From Noviherbaspirillum pedocola (GTDB lineage: Bacteria > Pseudomonadota > Gammaproteobacteria > Burkholderiales > Burkholderiaceae_D), in assembly GCF_016632335.1 (NCBI RefSeq), contig NZ_JAEPBG010000005.1, positions 62,001-126,000 on the forward strand: a DNA stretch of 64,000 nucleotides. The letters run 5' to 3'. Position 1 is the stretch's first letter. Each line of letters starts with the position of its first letter. A program made the translations under genes and the position numbers. The notes beneath the pieces were generated by a model. That model saw nothing but the letters and a program-made list of their open reading frames with translations. It ran no database searches and was not told the DNA's origin. Of the stretch, positions 53,691 through 62,933 are shown piece after piece.

Positions 53691-53718
53691 AAAACGGCGC
53701 TCCGTAGGGCGCCGTTTT
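53691..53718. terminator. Bidirectional terminator between DUF1854 gene and trxC
   Basis: AAAACGGCGC (53691-53700) pairs with GCGCCGTTTT (53709-53718), giving T-runs in both directions between the convergent genes. Confidence 0.85.
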
Positions 53719-53779
53719 CATTGCCGCGCACTGAACGCGCTCGCTGGCTGCGAATCCGCCTCTTAAGACCCCGCCGCGC

Positions 53780-54217
53780 TCAGGCGCCGTTGCTGCGCGC
53801 CCAGGCCGTAATGCCGTTCACATCCATCGCGCCGGCCTGCCGCGCCACTTCCTGCCCGCCGCGAAACAGTGCCAGTGTCGGAATGCTGCGGATGTTATAG
53901 CGTGCGGCAATCGCCTGCGCTTCTTCGGTGTTGAGCTTGGCCACGCGCACGCCGGGTTCGAGCCGCTGCGCCGCCTGCGCATAGGCTGGCGCCATCATCC
54001 GGCACGGGCCGCACCATGGCGCCCAGAAATCCACCAGCACCGGGATATCGCTGCGCTCGATCTGGCGCTGGAACGCGTCGGCGCTCAATTCCACCGGCTC
54101 GCCGGTGAACAGCGGCTTGCCGCATTTGCCGCAGTCGGGATGCATCTGCAGCTTCGCGGCGGGCACGCGGTTGGTGGTTTGGCAATGGGGACAGACGATA
54201 TGCAGCGCTTCGGACAT
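53780..54217 (-). CDS. trxC: Thioredoxin 2
   Basis: A 145-aa cytosolic thioredoxin with an N-terminal zinc finger (C9, C12, C29, C32: CPHC and CGKC) and the active site WCGPC (Cys69, Cys72), followed by the cis-Pro loop SIPTLALF. This is the complete TrxC layout and normal length. It reduces disulfides and is often induced by oxidants through OxyR. No OxyR site was identified. It is convergent with DUF1854. Confidence 0.95.
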   Translation of the reverse strand: MSEALHIVCPHCQTTNRVPAAKLQMHPDCGKCGKPLFTGEPVELSADAFQRQIERSDIPVLVDFWAPWCGPCRMMAPAYAQAAQRLEPGVRVAKLNTEEAQAIAARYNIRSIPTLALFRGGQEVARQAGAMDVNGITAWARSNGA

Positions 54218-54327
54218 GACAATCTCCAGAAAAAGGCTTTGCCATTATGATCGCGCGCCGCCGCGCCAGTTCGGCATGGCCCGGGAAATGCTTGGCTTTC
54301 GCAATGAACCAGTGAAAAGGAGATGCC

Positions 54328-54540
54328 ATGCCAGCGCAATTGCAAACCAATCCGGGCGATCTGCCACCGGAAGTGCCGAACATCCCGGCACCGCAGCCGG
54401 AGATCGAACCGGTGCGCAGCCCTGAACCGGAAGTGACGCCAATTCCCGACGAACCGTCGACACCCGAAGGACCGCAGGGCCCGGAAATCACGCCGGACCC
54501 GGGCATTCCAGAAACGCCGCAACCGATGGGCGCGTACTGA
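54328..54540 (+). CDS. Proline-rich 70-aa protein
   Basis: A short acidic protein in which about a third of residues are Pro and many are Glu (PEVPNIPAPQPEIEP, PEPEVTPIPDEP). PxP and PE units repeat irregularly. It has no signal peptide, Cys or aromatic residues except the C-terminal Tyr. AAAAGGAG before the ATG at 54328 is a strong ribosome site. Likely disordered; function unknown. Similar short Pro/Glu proteins occur in Betaproteobacteria, as I recall. Confidence 0.65.
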   Translation: MPAQLQTNPGDLPPEVPNIPAPQPEIEPVRSPEPEVTPIPDEPSTPEGPQGPEITPDPGIPETPQPMGAY

Positions 54541-54687
54541 GTCGTCCGCAAACGGGCCTTCGGGCCCGGAATTACCGGAAAGTTTTTCAAAGCCCGGCAA
54601 TTCGAACCAGCCGCATTCACCGCCCCGTTACAATGGCGGCCTTCGCCATTCCGGCGCCTTTCTCCAGAATCCTCCCGGATAGACGCA

Positions 54688-55914
54688 ATGCGGCTGCTGC
54701 ACACTTCGGACTGGCATCTCGGCCAGACCCTGCATGGTTTTGACCGTTCCGATGAACACCAGGCCTTTCTCGACTGGCTGCTCGACACCCTGGTCGCCGA
54801 GCGCATCGATGCGCTGCTGATCGCCGGCGACATCTATGACAATGCCAATCCGTCGGCCGCGTCGCAAAAGCAGCTTTACCGTTTTCTGCGCCGCGCGCGC
54901 GCCGCCGCGCCGCATCTGAATATCGTCATCATCGCCGGCAATCACGATTCACCGGGACGTCTGGAAGCGCCGGGTCCGCTCTTGGAAGAGCATGCGGTCA
55001 CGCTGATCGGCCAGGTCGGCCGCGATGCCTCGGGTGACATCGATGTCGACAGCCTGGTGCGTCCGCTGCTGCGGCGCGATGGCAGCATCGCCGCCTGGTG
55101 CCTGGCCGTGCCCTTCCTGCGCCCGGGCGATGTGCCGCGCGTCGAGGACAGCGAGAACCCGTATGCGGCCGGCGTGGCCGAACTGTACCGGCGCGCGCTG
55201 GATCGGGCGCTCGCGCGCCGCGCTCCCGGACAGGCGATCGTCGCGCTCGGCCATTGCCACATGGTGGGCGCCGCGCCATCGGCCGACTCGGAGCGACGCA
55301 TCGTCATCGGCGGCAGCGAGGCCTTGCCGTCGACGCTGTTCGGGCCGGAAATCGCTTATGCCGCGCTCGGCCATCTGCACCTGGCGCAGACCGTCGGCAA
55401 GGAAGGCCAGGTGCGCTACAGCGGCAGTCCGCTGCCGATGTCGTTTTCCGAGACGCATTACCCCCATCAGGTGCTGCGCATCGATCTTGACGGCGAAACT
55501 GCGCTCAACGTCGCGCCGCTCCTCATTCCGCGCACCGTGGACATGCTGCGCATTCCGCCGCGGCATGCGCCGCTGCCGGAAGCGCTGGCGCTGCTGGCCG
55601 AATTGCCCGAGGCATGCGAGGCGCCGGCGCCGTATCTCGAAGTGCGCATCGCGCTGGAACAGCCCGAGCCCGGCTTGCGCGCGCGCATCGAGGCGGCCCT
55701 GACCGGCCGCCACGCGCGCCTGGCGCGCATCGATACCGTATTGCCGCGCCGGCGCGAAACCGAATCCGCAGCGATGCCCGAGCAATTGGCGCAATTGCAG
55801 CCGGACGATATCTTCCAGCGGCTGTACCGCCAGAAATACGATGCCGACGCGCCGCCGGACCAGATGGCGGCCTTTGCTGAGCTGATGCTTGCTGCCACGG
55901 GAGCGGCGCGATGA
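54688..55914 (+). CDS. sbcD: SbcCD nuclease subunit D (Mre11-like)
   Basis: A 408-aa metallophosphoesterase that cuts DNA hairpins and protein-blocked ends with SbcC. The five phosphoesterase motifs are visible: LLHTSDWHLGQ (DxH), IAGDIYDNANPS, IIAGNHDS, LGHCHMVG and YAALGHLHLAQ. The C-terminal capping domain extends to residue 408. It overlaps sbcC by ATGA, forming one operon. Confidence 0.95.
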   Translation: MRLLHTSDWHLGQTLHGFDRSDEHQAFLDWLLDTLVAERIDALLIAGDIYDNANPSAASQKQLYRFLRRARAAAPHLNIVIIAGNHDSPGRLEAPGPLLEEHAVTLIGQVGRDASGDIDVDSLVRPLLRRDGSIAAWCLAVPFLRPGDVPRVEDSENPYAAGVAELYRRALDRALARRAPGQAIVALGHCHMVGAAPSADSERRIVIGGSEALPSTLFGPEIAYAALGHLHLAQTVGKEGQVRYSGSPLPMSFSETHYPHQVLRIDLDGETALNVAPLLIPRTVDMLRIPPRHAPLPEALALLAELPEACEAPAPYLEVRIALEQPEPGLRARIEAALTGRHARLARIDTVLPRRRETESAAMPEQLAQLQPDDIFQRLYRQKYDADAPPDQMAAFAELMLAATGAAR

Positions 55915-58900
55915 GGATACTGGCCATACGCGGCGGCAACCTGGCATCGCTGGCCGGCAGCTTCGCGATCGACTTCCGCACCGAGCCGCTCTCCTCCACC
56001 GGGCTGTTTGCGATCTGCGGTCCGACCGGCGCCGGCAAGAGCACGCTGCTCGATGCGCTGTGCCTGGCGCTGTATGAAGCCACACCACGACTGTCGCGCG
56101 CCGGGGCGCGCGGCATCGCGTTGCCGGACGTGAAGGATGAGACGGTGACGCCGCAGGATGTGCGCAACCTGTTGCGCCGCGGCGCGGCCGAAGGCCATGC
56201 GGAGGTCGAATTCATCGGCAACGATGGCGTGGCCTACCGGGCCCGCTGGAGCGTGCGCCGCGCGCGCAACCGGCCCGACGGCCGGCTGCAGGAAAGCGAA
56301 ATGCGGCTGTGGCGTTTGCCGGAAGAACAGCAGATTGGCGGCAAGAATGTCGAAGTGAAGGCGGAAATCGTGCGCCGGATCGGGCTGAACTTCGACCAGT
56401 TCACCCGGGCCGTGCTGCTGGCGCAGAACGAGTTTTCCGCCTTCCTGAAAGCCAATGACAACGAGCGCGGCGAATTGCTGGAAACCCTGACCGGCAGCGG
56501 CATCTACGCGGAAATCTCGCGCCTGGCCTTCGAGCGCGCCAAGGAGGAAACCGCCCTGCTCGAGCGCCACGGCGCACGCCTGGCCGATGCGGCGCCGCTT
56601 TCCGAGGAGGAGCGGCGCGCGCTGGAGAACGAGGTCAGCGACGTTCGCGCGCAATTGACGCGGCACGAAGCGCGCCATGCGACGCTGCAGCGCCATCTGG
56701 GTTGGCTGCGCGAAGCGCATGCGCTCGATGCCGCGCTGAACGAAGCGCGCGAACTGCGCGAGAGCAGGCAGGAAGAGTGCCGCAAGGCGCAGGGGCGGCG
56801 TGCGCATCTGGCGGAGGTCGAAGCGGTGCAATCGGCGCGGCCGCTCCTGGAGCAGATCCGCCGCCTTGCGAACGAGAACGCGCGCTGCAGCACTGCCATC
56901 GCCACGGCGCGTATGCGCCTGGAAACGGCGCGCGCCGCGGAACTGGTTGCGCAGCAGACCCGCGATCGCGCAACGACGGCATTGCAAGCGGCACAGGCCG
57001 AGCATGCGCAGCGCCTGTTGCTGCTCAATGCGGCACGCTCGCTCGATGCACGCATCGACGCGCTGCTGCCCGAACATGCGCAAAGCCGCCGCCACGCCGA
57101 CGATGCCACCGCCGCCGCCATGGCCGCGCGCGGCGCGCTGGAGCAGAAAGGGTCCGAGCGCACAGCCCTTGGTGCGCAGATGCAGCAACTCGATGCCTGG
57201 CTCGCCGCGCATGCCGACGATGCCGCGCTGGCCGCGCAATGGCAGCGCTGCGACATCCTGCTGTCGCAGGCGCAGGAAGCGGCGCAGAAGGCCGCGCACG
57301 CGGCGACCGAGGCTTCGAACGCGGTGCGGCGGCAGGAAGACGAGCTCGCCATTGAAGAGCGGCATGCCGCAACCCATGCCGCGGCAGTGCAAACCCTTGA
57401 GCAGCGCCGCACGGAACGCGATGCCTGCACCCAGCGTTTGCGTGTGCTCGACGCCGCGAGGCTTGCTGGTGAGCGCGCGCGCCTGGCGCAGGATCAGCAG
57501 CAACTGATCGAAGCCGAGCGCCTGTGCCGCACGCTGCACGACACCCAGGTGCGGCGCACTGAAGCGCTGGCCGACATGATGCGGCATGCCGAGACGCTGG
57601 CTGCGGCGCAACGCGCATGGCAGACCGCGCAGGCCGAGCAGGCGGGCGTCGCGGCGGCGCTAGCGCAGGCCGAACGCATGCAGCGGCGCGCCGAGCTCGC
57701 CAGCAGCGCCAGCGTGCTGCAGCTGCGTGCCGGACTGTCCGATGGCGAAGCCTGTCCGGTGTGCGGCGCGGCCGAACATCCATACCGGCATACCGATCCA
57801 CAGGCGAAAGCGATGCTGGCCGGGCTGGCCGATGAAGTCGCCACCTGCCGTGAGGCCATGCGCCGCAACACCGAGGCACGGGCGACCCAGCGCGCGCTTG
57901 CCGACGCCGCGCTGCTGGCACAGACGCAGGCCGAGGCGCGCATCGCCGAACAGGATGCCGCGCTGACGGACACCGAGCGCGCCTGGCGCGCCCATGCGCT
58001 GTTCGGCACCGATCCTGCGCTCTCTGCACCGGCGCATGCATGCGCCTCCTGGCTCACGCAGCGGCAAGGCGACATCGCCCAGCGCATCCGTGAAATCGAT
58101 GCCGCCGAAGCGGCCTATGCGGCAGCCGCGGTTGAACGCGACGGCGCGCAAACCGCGGTCGACACCGCCGCCGCGCAGGCCGAGTTCTGCCGCGTGGCGC
58201 TCGATCGCGCCAGGCAGGCGACTGCGGAGGCGGCGCGCCTCCTGATCGCGGTCCGGGAACGCGAGCGCGATGCGCATGCCCGCGCCGACGCCAGTCTCGA
58301 CGCGCTCGACACCATGCCGTTGCCGCGCGACTGGCGCACCGCCTGGCATGCCGCGCCCGCAGCTTTCCATGCGCGCTGCCGCGATGCGGTCACTGCCTTC
58401 GATGCCCACAGCCGCCAACGCGCCGAGGCGCTTTCGCGCTGCGCCGCGCTGGACGCGGAGTTGCAGGCCCTGTCCGAGCGCAGTGCGAGCACGGCTGCCG
58501 AGCGCGATCGCGCCGTCGAGGCGCATGCGGCGCGCGACGCGGCATTGCAGGCGACGCGGCGCGAACGACAGTCACTGTTCGACGGCAGGCCGGCGGCCGA
58601 GGTGGAGGCGGAGATGGCGGCGACGCTGAACGCAGCCCGTGGTGCCCTGGACGCCGCCGTTGCCGCCGCGCAGGCCGCGGCCCTGGATGCCCGCGCTTGC
58701 ACGGAGGCGCATGAGCGCGCTCAGGAGCGCCTGGAAGAACTTGCCGCGCAAACCCGCGAAGGCGATGGACGCATCGCCGAGTGGCTCCACATGCACAACG
58801 CGCACCATGCGCGCTGCGCATCCGGCGACCCCGTGCCCTTGCAAGCCGCTGCGCCGCTCGACCTGCAGGCCCTGACCGCACTGCTCGAACACGATGCCGA

Positions 58901-59702
58901 CTGGATCCGGGCCGAGCGCGTATCGCTGGCGGCACTCGATGCGGCGCTGGCCCAGGCGGAGACGGTGCACAGCGAGCGGGAACGGCGTTGTCTTGCGCAT
59001 CGCCAGGCATGGCAGTCCGACTGGACGGAGCGCACGGACACCGAGGTTGAAGCGGACCTGGAGGCGCTGCGCGGGGAGATCGAAGGGGTCCGTACCCGCC
59101 TGAGCACGTTGCAGCTGTCGCAGTCCGAGGACGACAGGCGCCGCTCGGAATCCGCCGACATGCGCGCCCAGCTCGAGCAGCAGCAGGCAATACAGCGCCG
59201 CTGGGCGCAGCTTGCCGAGCTGATCGGCTCGGCCGACGGCAAGAAATTCCGCAACTATGCGCAGCAGACCACGCTCGATGTGCTGCTTGCCTATGCGAAC
59301 CGGCACCTGGCGGATCTGGCGCGGCGCTATCGCCTGGAAAGGGTGCGCGACACGCTGGCGCTGCTGGTGGTCGATGGCGACATGGGCGCGGAGATGCGCT
59401 CGGTACATTCGCTGTCCGGCGGCGAAAGCTTCCTGGTGTCGCTGGCGCTGGCGCTCGGGCTGGCGTCGCTGTCTTCGAACGGCGTGCGGGTGGAATCGCT
59501 GTTCATCGATGAAGGCTTTGGCAGTCTGGATGCCGACACGCTGCGCGTGGCGATGGATGCGCTGGATGGCTTGCAGGCGATGGGGCGCCGGGTCGGCGTG
59601 ATTTCGCATGTGCAGGAAATGACCGAACGCATCACCACGCGCATCGTCGTGCGCCGGGTATCCGGCGGCAGCAGCCACGTGAGCGTAGCGCAAGCGTATT
59701 GA
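55911..59702 (+). CDS. sbcC: SbcCD nuclease subunit C (Rad50-like ATPase)
   Basis: A 1263-aa SMC-like ATPase. The N-terminal half-domain has Walker A GPTGAGKSTLLDAL at about residue 39. Long Ala/Glu/Arg-rich coiled-coil arms run from about 210 to 1080 with a zinc hook in the middle (GEACPVCGAAEHP, about 611-623). The C-terminal half-domain has signature LSGGESFLVSLALALG and Walker B LFIDEGFGSLD. Repetitive coiled coil makes the arm very Ala-rich. It forms the processive nuclease complex with SbcD. Confidence 0.95.
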   Translation: MRILAIRGGNLASLAGSFAIDFRTEPLSSTGLFAICGPTGAGKSTLLDALCLALYEATPRLSRAGARGIALPDVKDETVTPQDVRNLLRRGAAEGHAEVEFIGNDGVAYRARWSVRRARNRPDGRLQESEMRLWRLPEEQQIGGKNVEVKAEIVRRIGLNFDQFTRAVLLAQNEFSAFLKANDNERGELLETLTGSGIYAEISRLAFERAKEETALLERHGARLADAAPLSEEERRALENEVSDVRAQLTRHEARHATLQRHLGWLREAHALDAALNEARELRESRQEECRKAQGRRAHLAEVEAVQSARPLLEQIRRLANENARCSTAIATARMRLETARAAELVAQQTRDRATTALQAAQAEHAQRLLLLNAARSLDARIDALLPEHAQSRRHADDATAAAMAARGALEQKGSERTALGAQMQQLDAWLAAHADDAALAAQWQRCDILLSQAQEAAQKAAHAATEASNAVRRQEDELAIEERHAATHAAAVQTLEQRRTERDACTQRLRVLDAARLAGERARLAQDQQQLIEAERLCRTLHDTQVRRTEALADMMRHAETLAAAQRAWQTAQAEQAGVAAALAQAERMQRRAELASSASVLQLRAGLSDGEACPVCGAAEHPYRHTDPQAKAMLAGLADEVATCREAMRRNTEARATQRALADAALLAQTQAEARIAEQDAALTDTERAWRAHALFGTDPALSAPAHACASWLTQRQGDIAQRIREIDAAEAAYAAAAVERDGAQTAVDTAAAQAEFCRVALDRARQATAEAARLLIAVRERERDAHARADASLDALDTMPLPRDWRTAWHAAPAAFHARCRDAVTAFDAHSRQRAEALSRCAALDAELQALSERSASTAAERDRAVEAHAARDAALQATRRERQSLFDGRPAAEVEAEMAATLNAARGALDAAVAAAQAAALDARACTEAHERAQERLEELAAQTREGDGRIAEWLHMHNAHHARCASGDPVPLQAAAPLDLQALTALLEHDADWIRAERVSLAALDAALAQAETVHSERERRCLAHRQAWQSDWTERTDTEVEADLEALRGEIEGVRTRLSTLQLSQSEDDRRRSESADMRAQLEQQQAIQRRWAQLAELIGSADGKKFRNYAQQTTLDVLLAYANRHLADLARRYRLERVRDTLALLVVDGDMGAEMRSVHSLSGGESFLVSLALALGLASLSSNGVRVESLFIDEGFGSLDADTLRVAMDALDGLQAMGRRVGVISHVQEMTERITTRIVVRRVSGGSSHVSVAQAY

Positions 59703-59775
59703 TACCGGCCGGCCCTGCTTCGGCTGCGGGTTCGCTGGAACACGGCAAATTCACGTGGTTGCCGTCGAATACGCT

Positions 59776-60372
59776 CTAGGCGCTGCGTATGCCCAATTCC
59801 CGCGCTGCGCTGACAAAGCCCGGATAAGCAATCAGCGGCGTGGCTTGCGTCATGCGCAGCTTTTCGCCGGCGCGATCGAACAGCACGATGGCGCGCTCGG
59901 TATTCAGATGGCGCGACATGTAGACAAAGCCATCGACTCGGTCCGGATGTGCATGTACTGCCTGCGACCAGCGTTGCGGCAATCGATACGAAGCGGTGCC
60001 GGACAATCCCGCATGACCGCCGAGGCGCTTCAGGCTGGCGCCGGTGAGGTTGGCCAGGCGCAGCGGCGCGCCGTCGAAGCGCAGCACATGGCGACTGGCG
60101 AGGCTGTCCGGATGCACCCGGAACGCGCCGCGCACCGCCACCGCATCGTGCAGCAGGGTTTCGGCCAGCGCGACCAGCAGGCTCTCACCGAAATAGCAGG
60201 TGCCGTACACGCGCTCCGGATCATCGAAACGATTGCCGCCGCTGCGGCCGAAATACGGTTCGCCGCTGGCATGACGGGAAATGCGAATCAGGGTGCGCGG
60301 TTCGAGATGAATGACGGGAAGCCCGTCGGGCGGCAGGCGCGGCGCGGAAAGCCGCGCCGTGTGTTGTCGCAC
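59776..60372 (-). CDS. RES-domain toxin (NAD+-degrading type)
   Basis: A 198-aa RES-family protein. The conserved polar residues are in place: Arg48 in GGNRFDD, Tyr60 and Glu71 in TCYFGESLLVALAETLL, and Ser153 in GFVYMSRH. Known RES toxins (for example MbcT, RES of Photorhabdus and Pseudomonas) destroy NAD+ by phosphorolysis or hydrolysis. The gene lies three bases downstream of an antitoxin-like gene, the usual order for RES/Xre modules. Confidence 0.85.
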   Translation of the reverse strand: MRQHTARLSAPRLPPDGLPVIHLEPRTLIRISRHASGEPYFGRSGGNRFDDPERVYGTCYFGESLLVALAETLLHDAVAVRGAFRVHPDSLASRHVLRFDGAPLRLANLTGASLKRLGGHAGLSGTASYRLPQRWSQAVHAHPDRVDGFVYMSRHLNTERAIVLFDRAGEKLRMTQATPLIAYPGFVSAARELGIRSA

Positions 60373-60375
60373 CGC

Positions 60376-61053
60376 TCAGCTTTCGGCGAAGGCGGCCGCT
60401 GCCGCCAGCACCGCATCGATGCGGCCTTTGGCGAGCGCCTGCAGAGGCGTCTTGCGGCCCAGCGAGCCCTTCGGCGTGGTAAAGAATTCCCACTTCGCGC
60501 CACCGGGCAAGCCGCCGAGCGCGCGACACACCTTTTCCAGCACCGCACGATCCAGGCCCGGATCGGCAAAGAACGCGGGATACAGGTAATCGCCCGACGG
60601 TCCCAACAGCGCGAAGATGCGTTGCGCGCGCAGCGCCGCGGACAGCGCCTGGCGCGAAATGCCCAGTCTTTCGCGCATTGCCGCCGCGCCAAGCAGCCGT
60701 CCCTCGGCCAGATCGCGCTGCCGCAGTCCGCTTTCTTCATCGCGCAACGCAGCGAGGAAAGTCTCGCCATCGCCATCGCCAGCGGCGGCGCCCGCCAGCC
60801 CTTCACGCTCGGCCGCGGCTGCCAACGCCGCTCCCATCATCCGGTACAACGCGCGCCGCCGCGGCTTGGGCACCGCCCGCGCCAGCGTCGAATAGGCGCG
60901 CAAAAAGGAATCGGCACCGGATTCGGCATTTTCGGCTTCGGTATTGAGGAAGTTGGAAATGGCATCGGCCATCAGTGCGGCCGCGTCACGGCTGTCGGTG
61001 GAAGTCGCGCCAGATGGCGTCGAAGTGGATCGGGAAGCATGCAAGGGGGACAT
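60376..61053 (-). CDS. Xre/MbcA/ParS-type antitoxin, 225 aa
   Basis: The C-terminal half has a helix-turn-helix (AAMRERLGISRQALSAAL, about 125-142) and a DUF2384-like toxin-binding tail ending KTPLQALAKGRIDAVLAAAA, typical of antitoxins that pair with RES toxins. The N-terminal ~110 residues are an extra helical Ala/Arg/Glu-rich region; such antitoxins are usually 130-170 aa. AGGAG eight bases before the ATG at 61053 fixes the start over a longer frame. It is expected to repress its own promoter; no operator was identified. Confidence 0.75.
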   Translation of the reverse strand: MSPLHASRSTSTPSGATSTDSRDAAALMADAISNFLNTEAENAESGADSFLRAYSTLARAVPKPRRRALYRMMGAALAAAAEREGLAGAAAGDGDGETFLAALRDEESGLRQRDLAEGRLLGAAAMRERLGISRQALSAALRAQRIFALLGPSGDYLYPAFFADPGLDRAVLEKVCRALGGLPGGAKWEFFTTPKGSLGRKTPLQALAKGRIDAVLAAAAAFAES

Positions 61054-61164
61054 GTAGCGGCTCCTGGCGGGGAAGTGCCCAATGTAGGCAACGAAGCCAA
61101 GCATGTCAAGCATGACAAACAAGACAAACACATATTCGCGCGCCTGACTCGCTTGCGCGCGGCG

Positions 61165-62061
61165 TCACTCCGTGAAATGCACCACGCCGCGCTCGATGCG
61201 GCAAGCTACCAGCTCCAGTTGGCCACCGAGAATCGGCGCAGCCAGGATGCGGTAAGTGTCGATATCGATAAAGCGCCGCGCCAGCGTGCGCAGCCGGCGC
61301 TTCTTGCCCTCGAGCGAGCCTAGGTAGGCCCAGCGGTCCACCACATGCACCTGGCGCATGTCTTCACCATGCTCGACGATGCCAATCGGGCCATCAAAGG
61401 GCCACACGGTGGTCTGCATCTGCGCCAGCGCCGCACGCAGGCGCTCGGCATGCGCCTGACCGGTTTCGGTGCCTACGCAGGCGCCGTGGCAGCGGCCGAG
61501 CTGATGCGAGAAACACGAGCGTCCGTGGATGCGGCTTTCCAGGCCGAGCAGCGCCGGGCACAAGCCGTGACGGCGCACCAGCGCGCGCAAACCCTCTTCG
61601 GCCGCCGCGCGTGAGCCGAACAGGCCATAGATTTCCCGTCCCGGCGCTGCATCGGTCGAGCCGCACACCAGCGGATGCGGATTGCCGTCTTCCAGCGCCA
61701 GCGCATGGGTCTCCCGCAGCGTGCGCAGCATGGCATTGAACGGCGGCTGCCACTCCTTGATCAGTTGCGACTCCAGCAACAACGCACCGACTTCGCCAGC
61801 GGTGCGCACATGGTCCACGCGCGCAGTCGCCATCAGCATCGCCGCTTCCTCCGGTGTGCGCAGATGCGCCAACACCCGGGCGCGGATGGACACGCTCTTG
61901 CCGATGTACAGCGGCGTGCCATTGGCATCGAGGAACAGGTACACGCCCGGCAGACGCGGCAGCGCATCGAGGCTGTCGCGGTCGATATGGTCCGGATACA
62001 GGAATGGCAGCGCGGCGCGCGAACGGTGGATATAGCCGACGGAAGTGACTCGGGGACGCAT
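61165..62061 (-). CDS. cho: GIY-YIG endonuclease, UvrC-like Cho
   Basis: A 298-aa protein equivalent to the N-terminal nuclease half of UvrC. The GIY-YIG fold begins PRLPGVYLFLDANGTPLYIGKS (about 36-57), with Arg in SIRARVLAHL and Glu in LLLESQLIKEWQPPFN. A Cys-containing UvrC-like region follows (RSCFSHQLGRCHGAC). There is no C-terminal RNase-H-like or HhH domain, as in E. coli Cho, which makes a 3' incision in bulky damage with UvrAB. No LexA box was identified upstream. Confidence 0.88.
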   Translation of the reverse strand: MRPRVTSVGYIHRSRAALPFLYPDHIDRDSLDALPRLPGVYLFLDANGTPLYIGKSVSIRARVLAHLRTPEEAAMLMATARVDHVRTAGEVGALLLESQLIKEWQPPFNAMLRTLRETHALALEDGNPHPLVCGSTDAAPGREIYGLFGSRAAAEEGLRALVRRHGLCPALLGLESRIHGRSCFSHQLGRCHGACVGTETGQAHAERLRAALAQMQTTVWPFDGPIGIVEHGEDMRQVHVVDRWAYLGSLEGKKRRLRTLARRFIDIDTYRILAAPILGGQLELVACRIERGVVHFTE

Positions 62062-62319
62062 GACGGATTCGGAAGCGGTCGCGGAGGAAAAGGGTTCGCG
62101 GACCGATGCGCACTATATCCCGTTGATCGCAACACCAGCAATGACCAAAGAATTAACATTGCTCGCCTTTCCCGGCAAACGACAGCCGAGATGCATGCCG
62201 CATCGAATCGATCAACTCGCTGCCGAGCGGAAATGCGATTATCACAACAGAATGATTTCAGGCAATAATAGGCGCTCATAAGTCGATGATCGCCCTTTTA
62301 GCCATTTTCTGGAGAAAGA
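62062..62319. other. Divergent intergenic region between cho and pagL
   Basis: About 260 bases without a gene separate the two divergently transcribed genes. AT-rich tracts at 62150-62165 and 62225-62290 could hold the promoters; the ribosome site GGAGAAAG for pagL is at its right end. I could not fix -35 and -10 elements. Confidence 0.5.
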
Positions 62320-62862
62320 ATGAAGCGATTTGTCCTACGCAGCCTGGGAGCCGGGCTGCTGGCCGCATGCGCCGCCTTGCCGGCACATGCCATCGATGGC
62401 GCCTCGGTGGAAGTTGGCACCGGCAACGCCTCGCAATTCCTGCGCGGCGGCTTGCAATGGAATTTTTCCCGGCCGCTGTATGAATCGGCCAACCTGCGGC
62501 TAGGCGGCTACTGGGACCTGGACCTGGCCGAATGGCGCAGCAACCAGTACATGAACATCCCAGGCCAAACCCAGAACCTGACCGAAGTCGGCTTCACGCC
62601 GATGTTCCGACTGCAAATGCCGGGCAGCAAGATTTTCCTGGATGCCGGCATCGGCGCGCACTTGCTCTCGCACCTGTACAACAACAATGGACGGCGCCTG
62701 TCCACCGCCCTGGAATTCGGCACCAAGATCGGCCTGGGCTACAACATCACGCCGGCCACCGATGTGGCGCTGATGGTTTCGCACTATTCCAATGGCGCGA
62801 TCAAGGAACCGAACAACGGTGTGAATTTCGCTTCACTGAAACTGATCCACCGCTTCAAGTAA
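62320..62862 (+). CDS. pagL: Lipid A 3-O-deacylase PagL (acyloxyacyl hydrolase family)
   Basis: A 180-aa outer-membrane beta-barrel enzyme that removes the 3-position acyl chain of lipid A and so lowers endotoxicity. The signal peptide ends near LPAHA (residue 24). Alternating hydrophobic strands follow. The family motif near the C-terminus, VSHYSNGAIKEPNNGVN, contains the catalytic His-Ser pair. GGAGAAAG precedes the ATG at 62320. Barrel length is normal. Confidence 0.9.
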   Translation: MKRFVLRSLGAGLLAACAALPAHAIDGASVEVGTGNASQFLRGGLQWNFSRPLYESANLRLGGYWDLDLAEWRSNQYMNIPGQTQNLTEVGFTPMFRLQMPGSKIFLDAGIGAHLLSHLYNNNGRRLSTALEFGTKIGLGYNITPATDVALMVSHYSNGAIKEPNNGVNFASLKLIHRFK

Positions 62863-62869
62863 GCCTTCC

Positions 62870-62891
62870 GGGAAGCGGGATTCCGCTTCCC
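62870..62891. terminator. Hairpin between convergent pagL and NCS2 permease genes
   Basis: A 9-bp stem GGGAAGCGG (62870-62878) pairs with CCGCTTCCC (62883-62891) around loop GATT. There is no long T-run, so it is only a candidate terminator. Confidence 0.5.
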
Positions 62892-62933
62892 TTCCCCACC
62901 CATCTTTCCCTGCTCTTTCCCTGCCCTTTCCCT

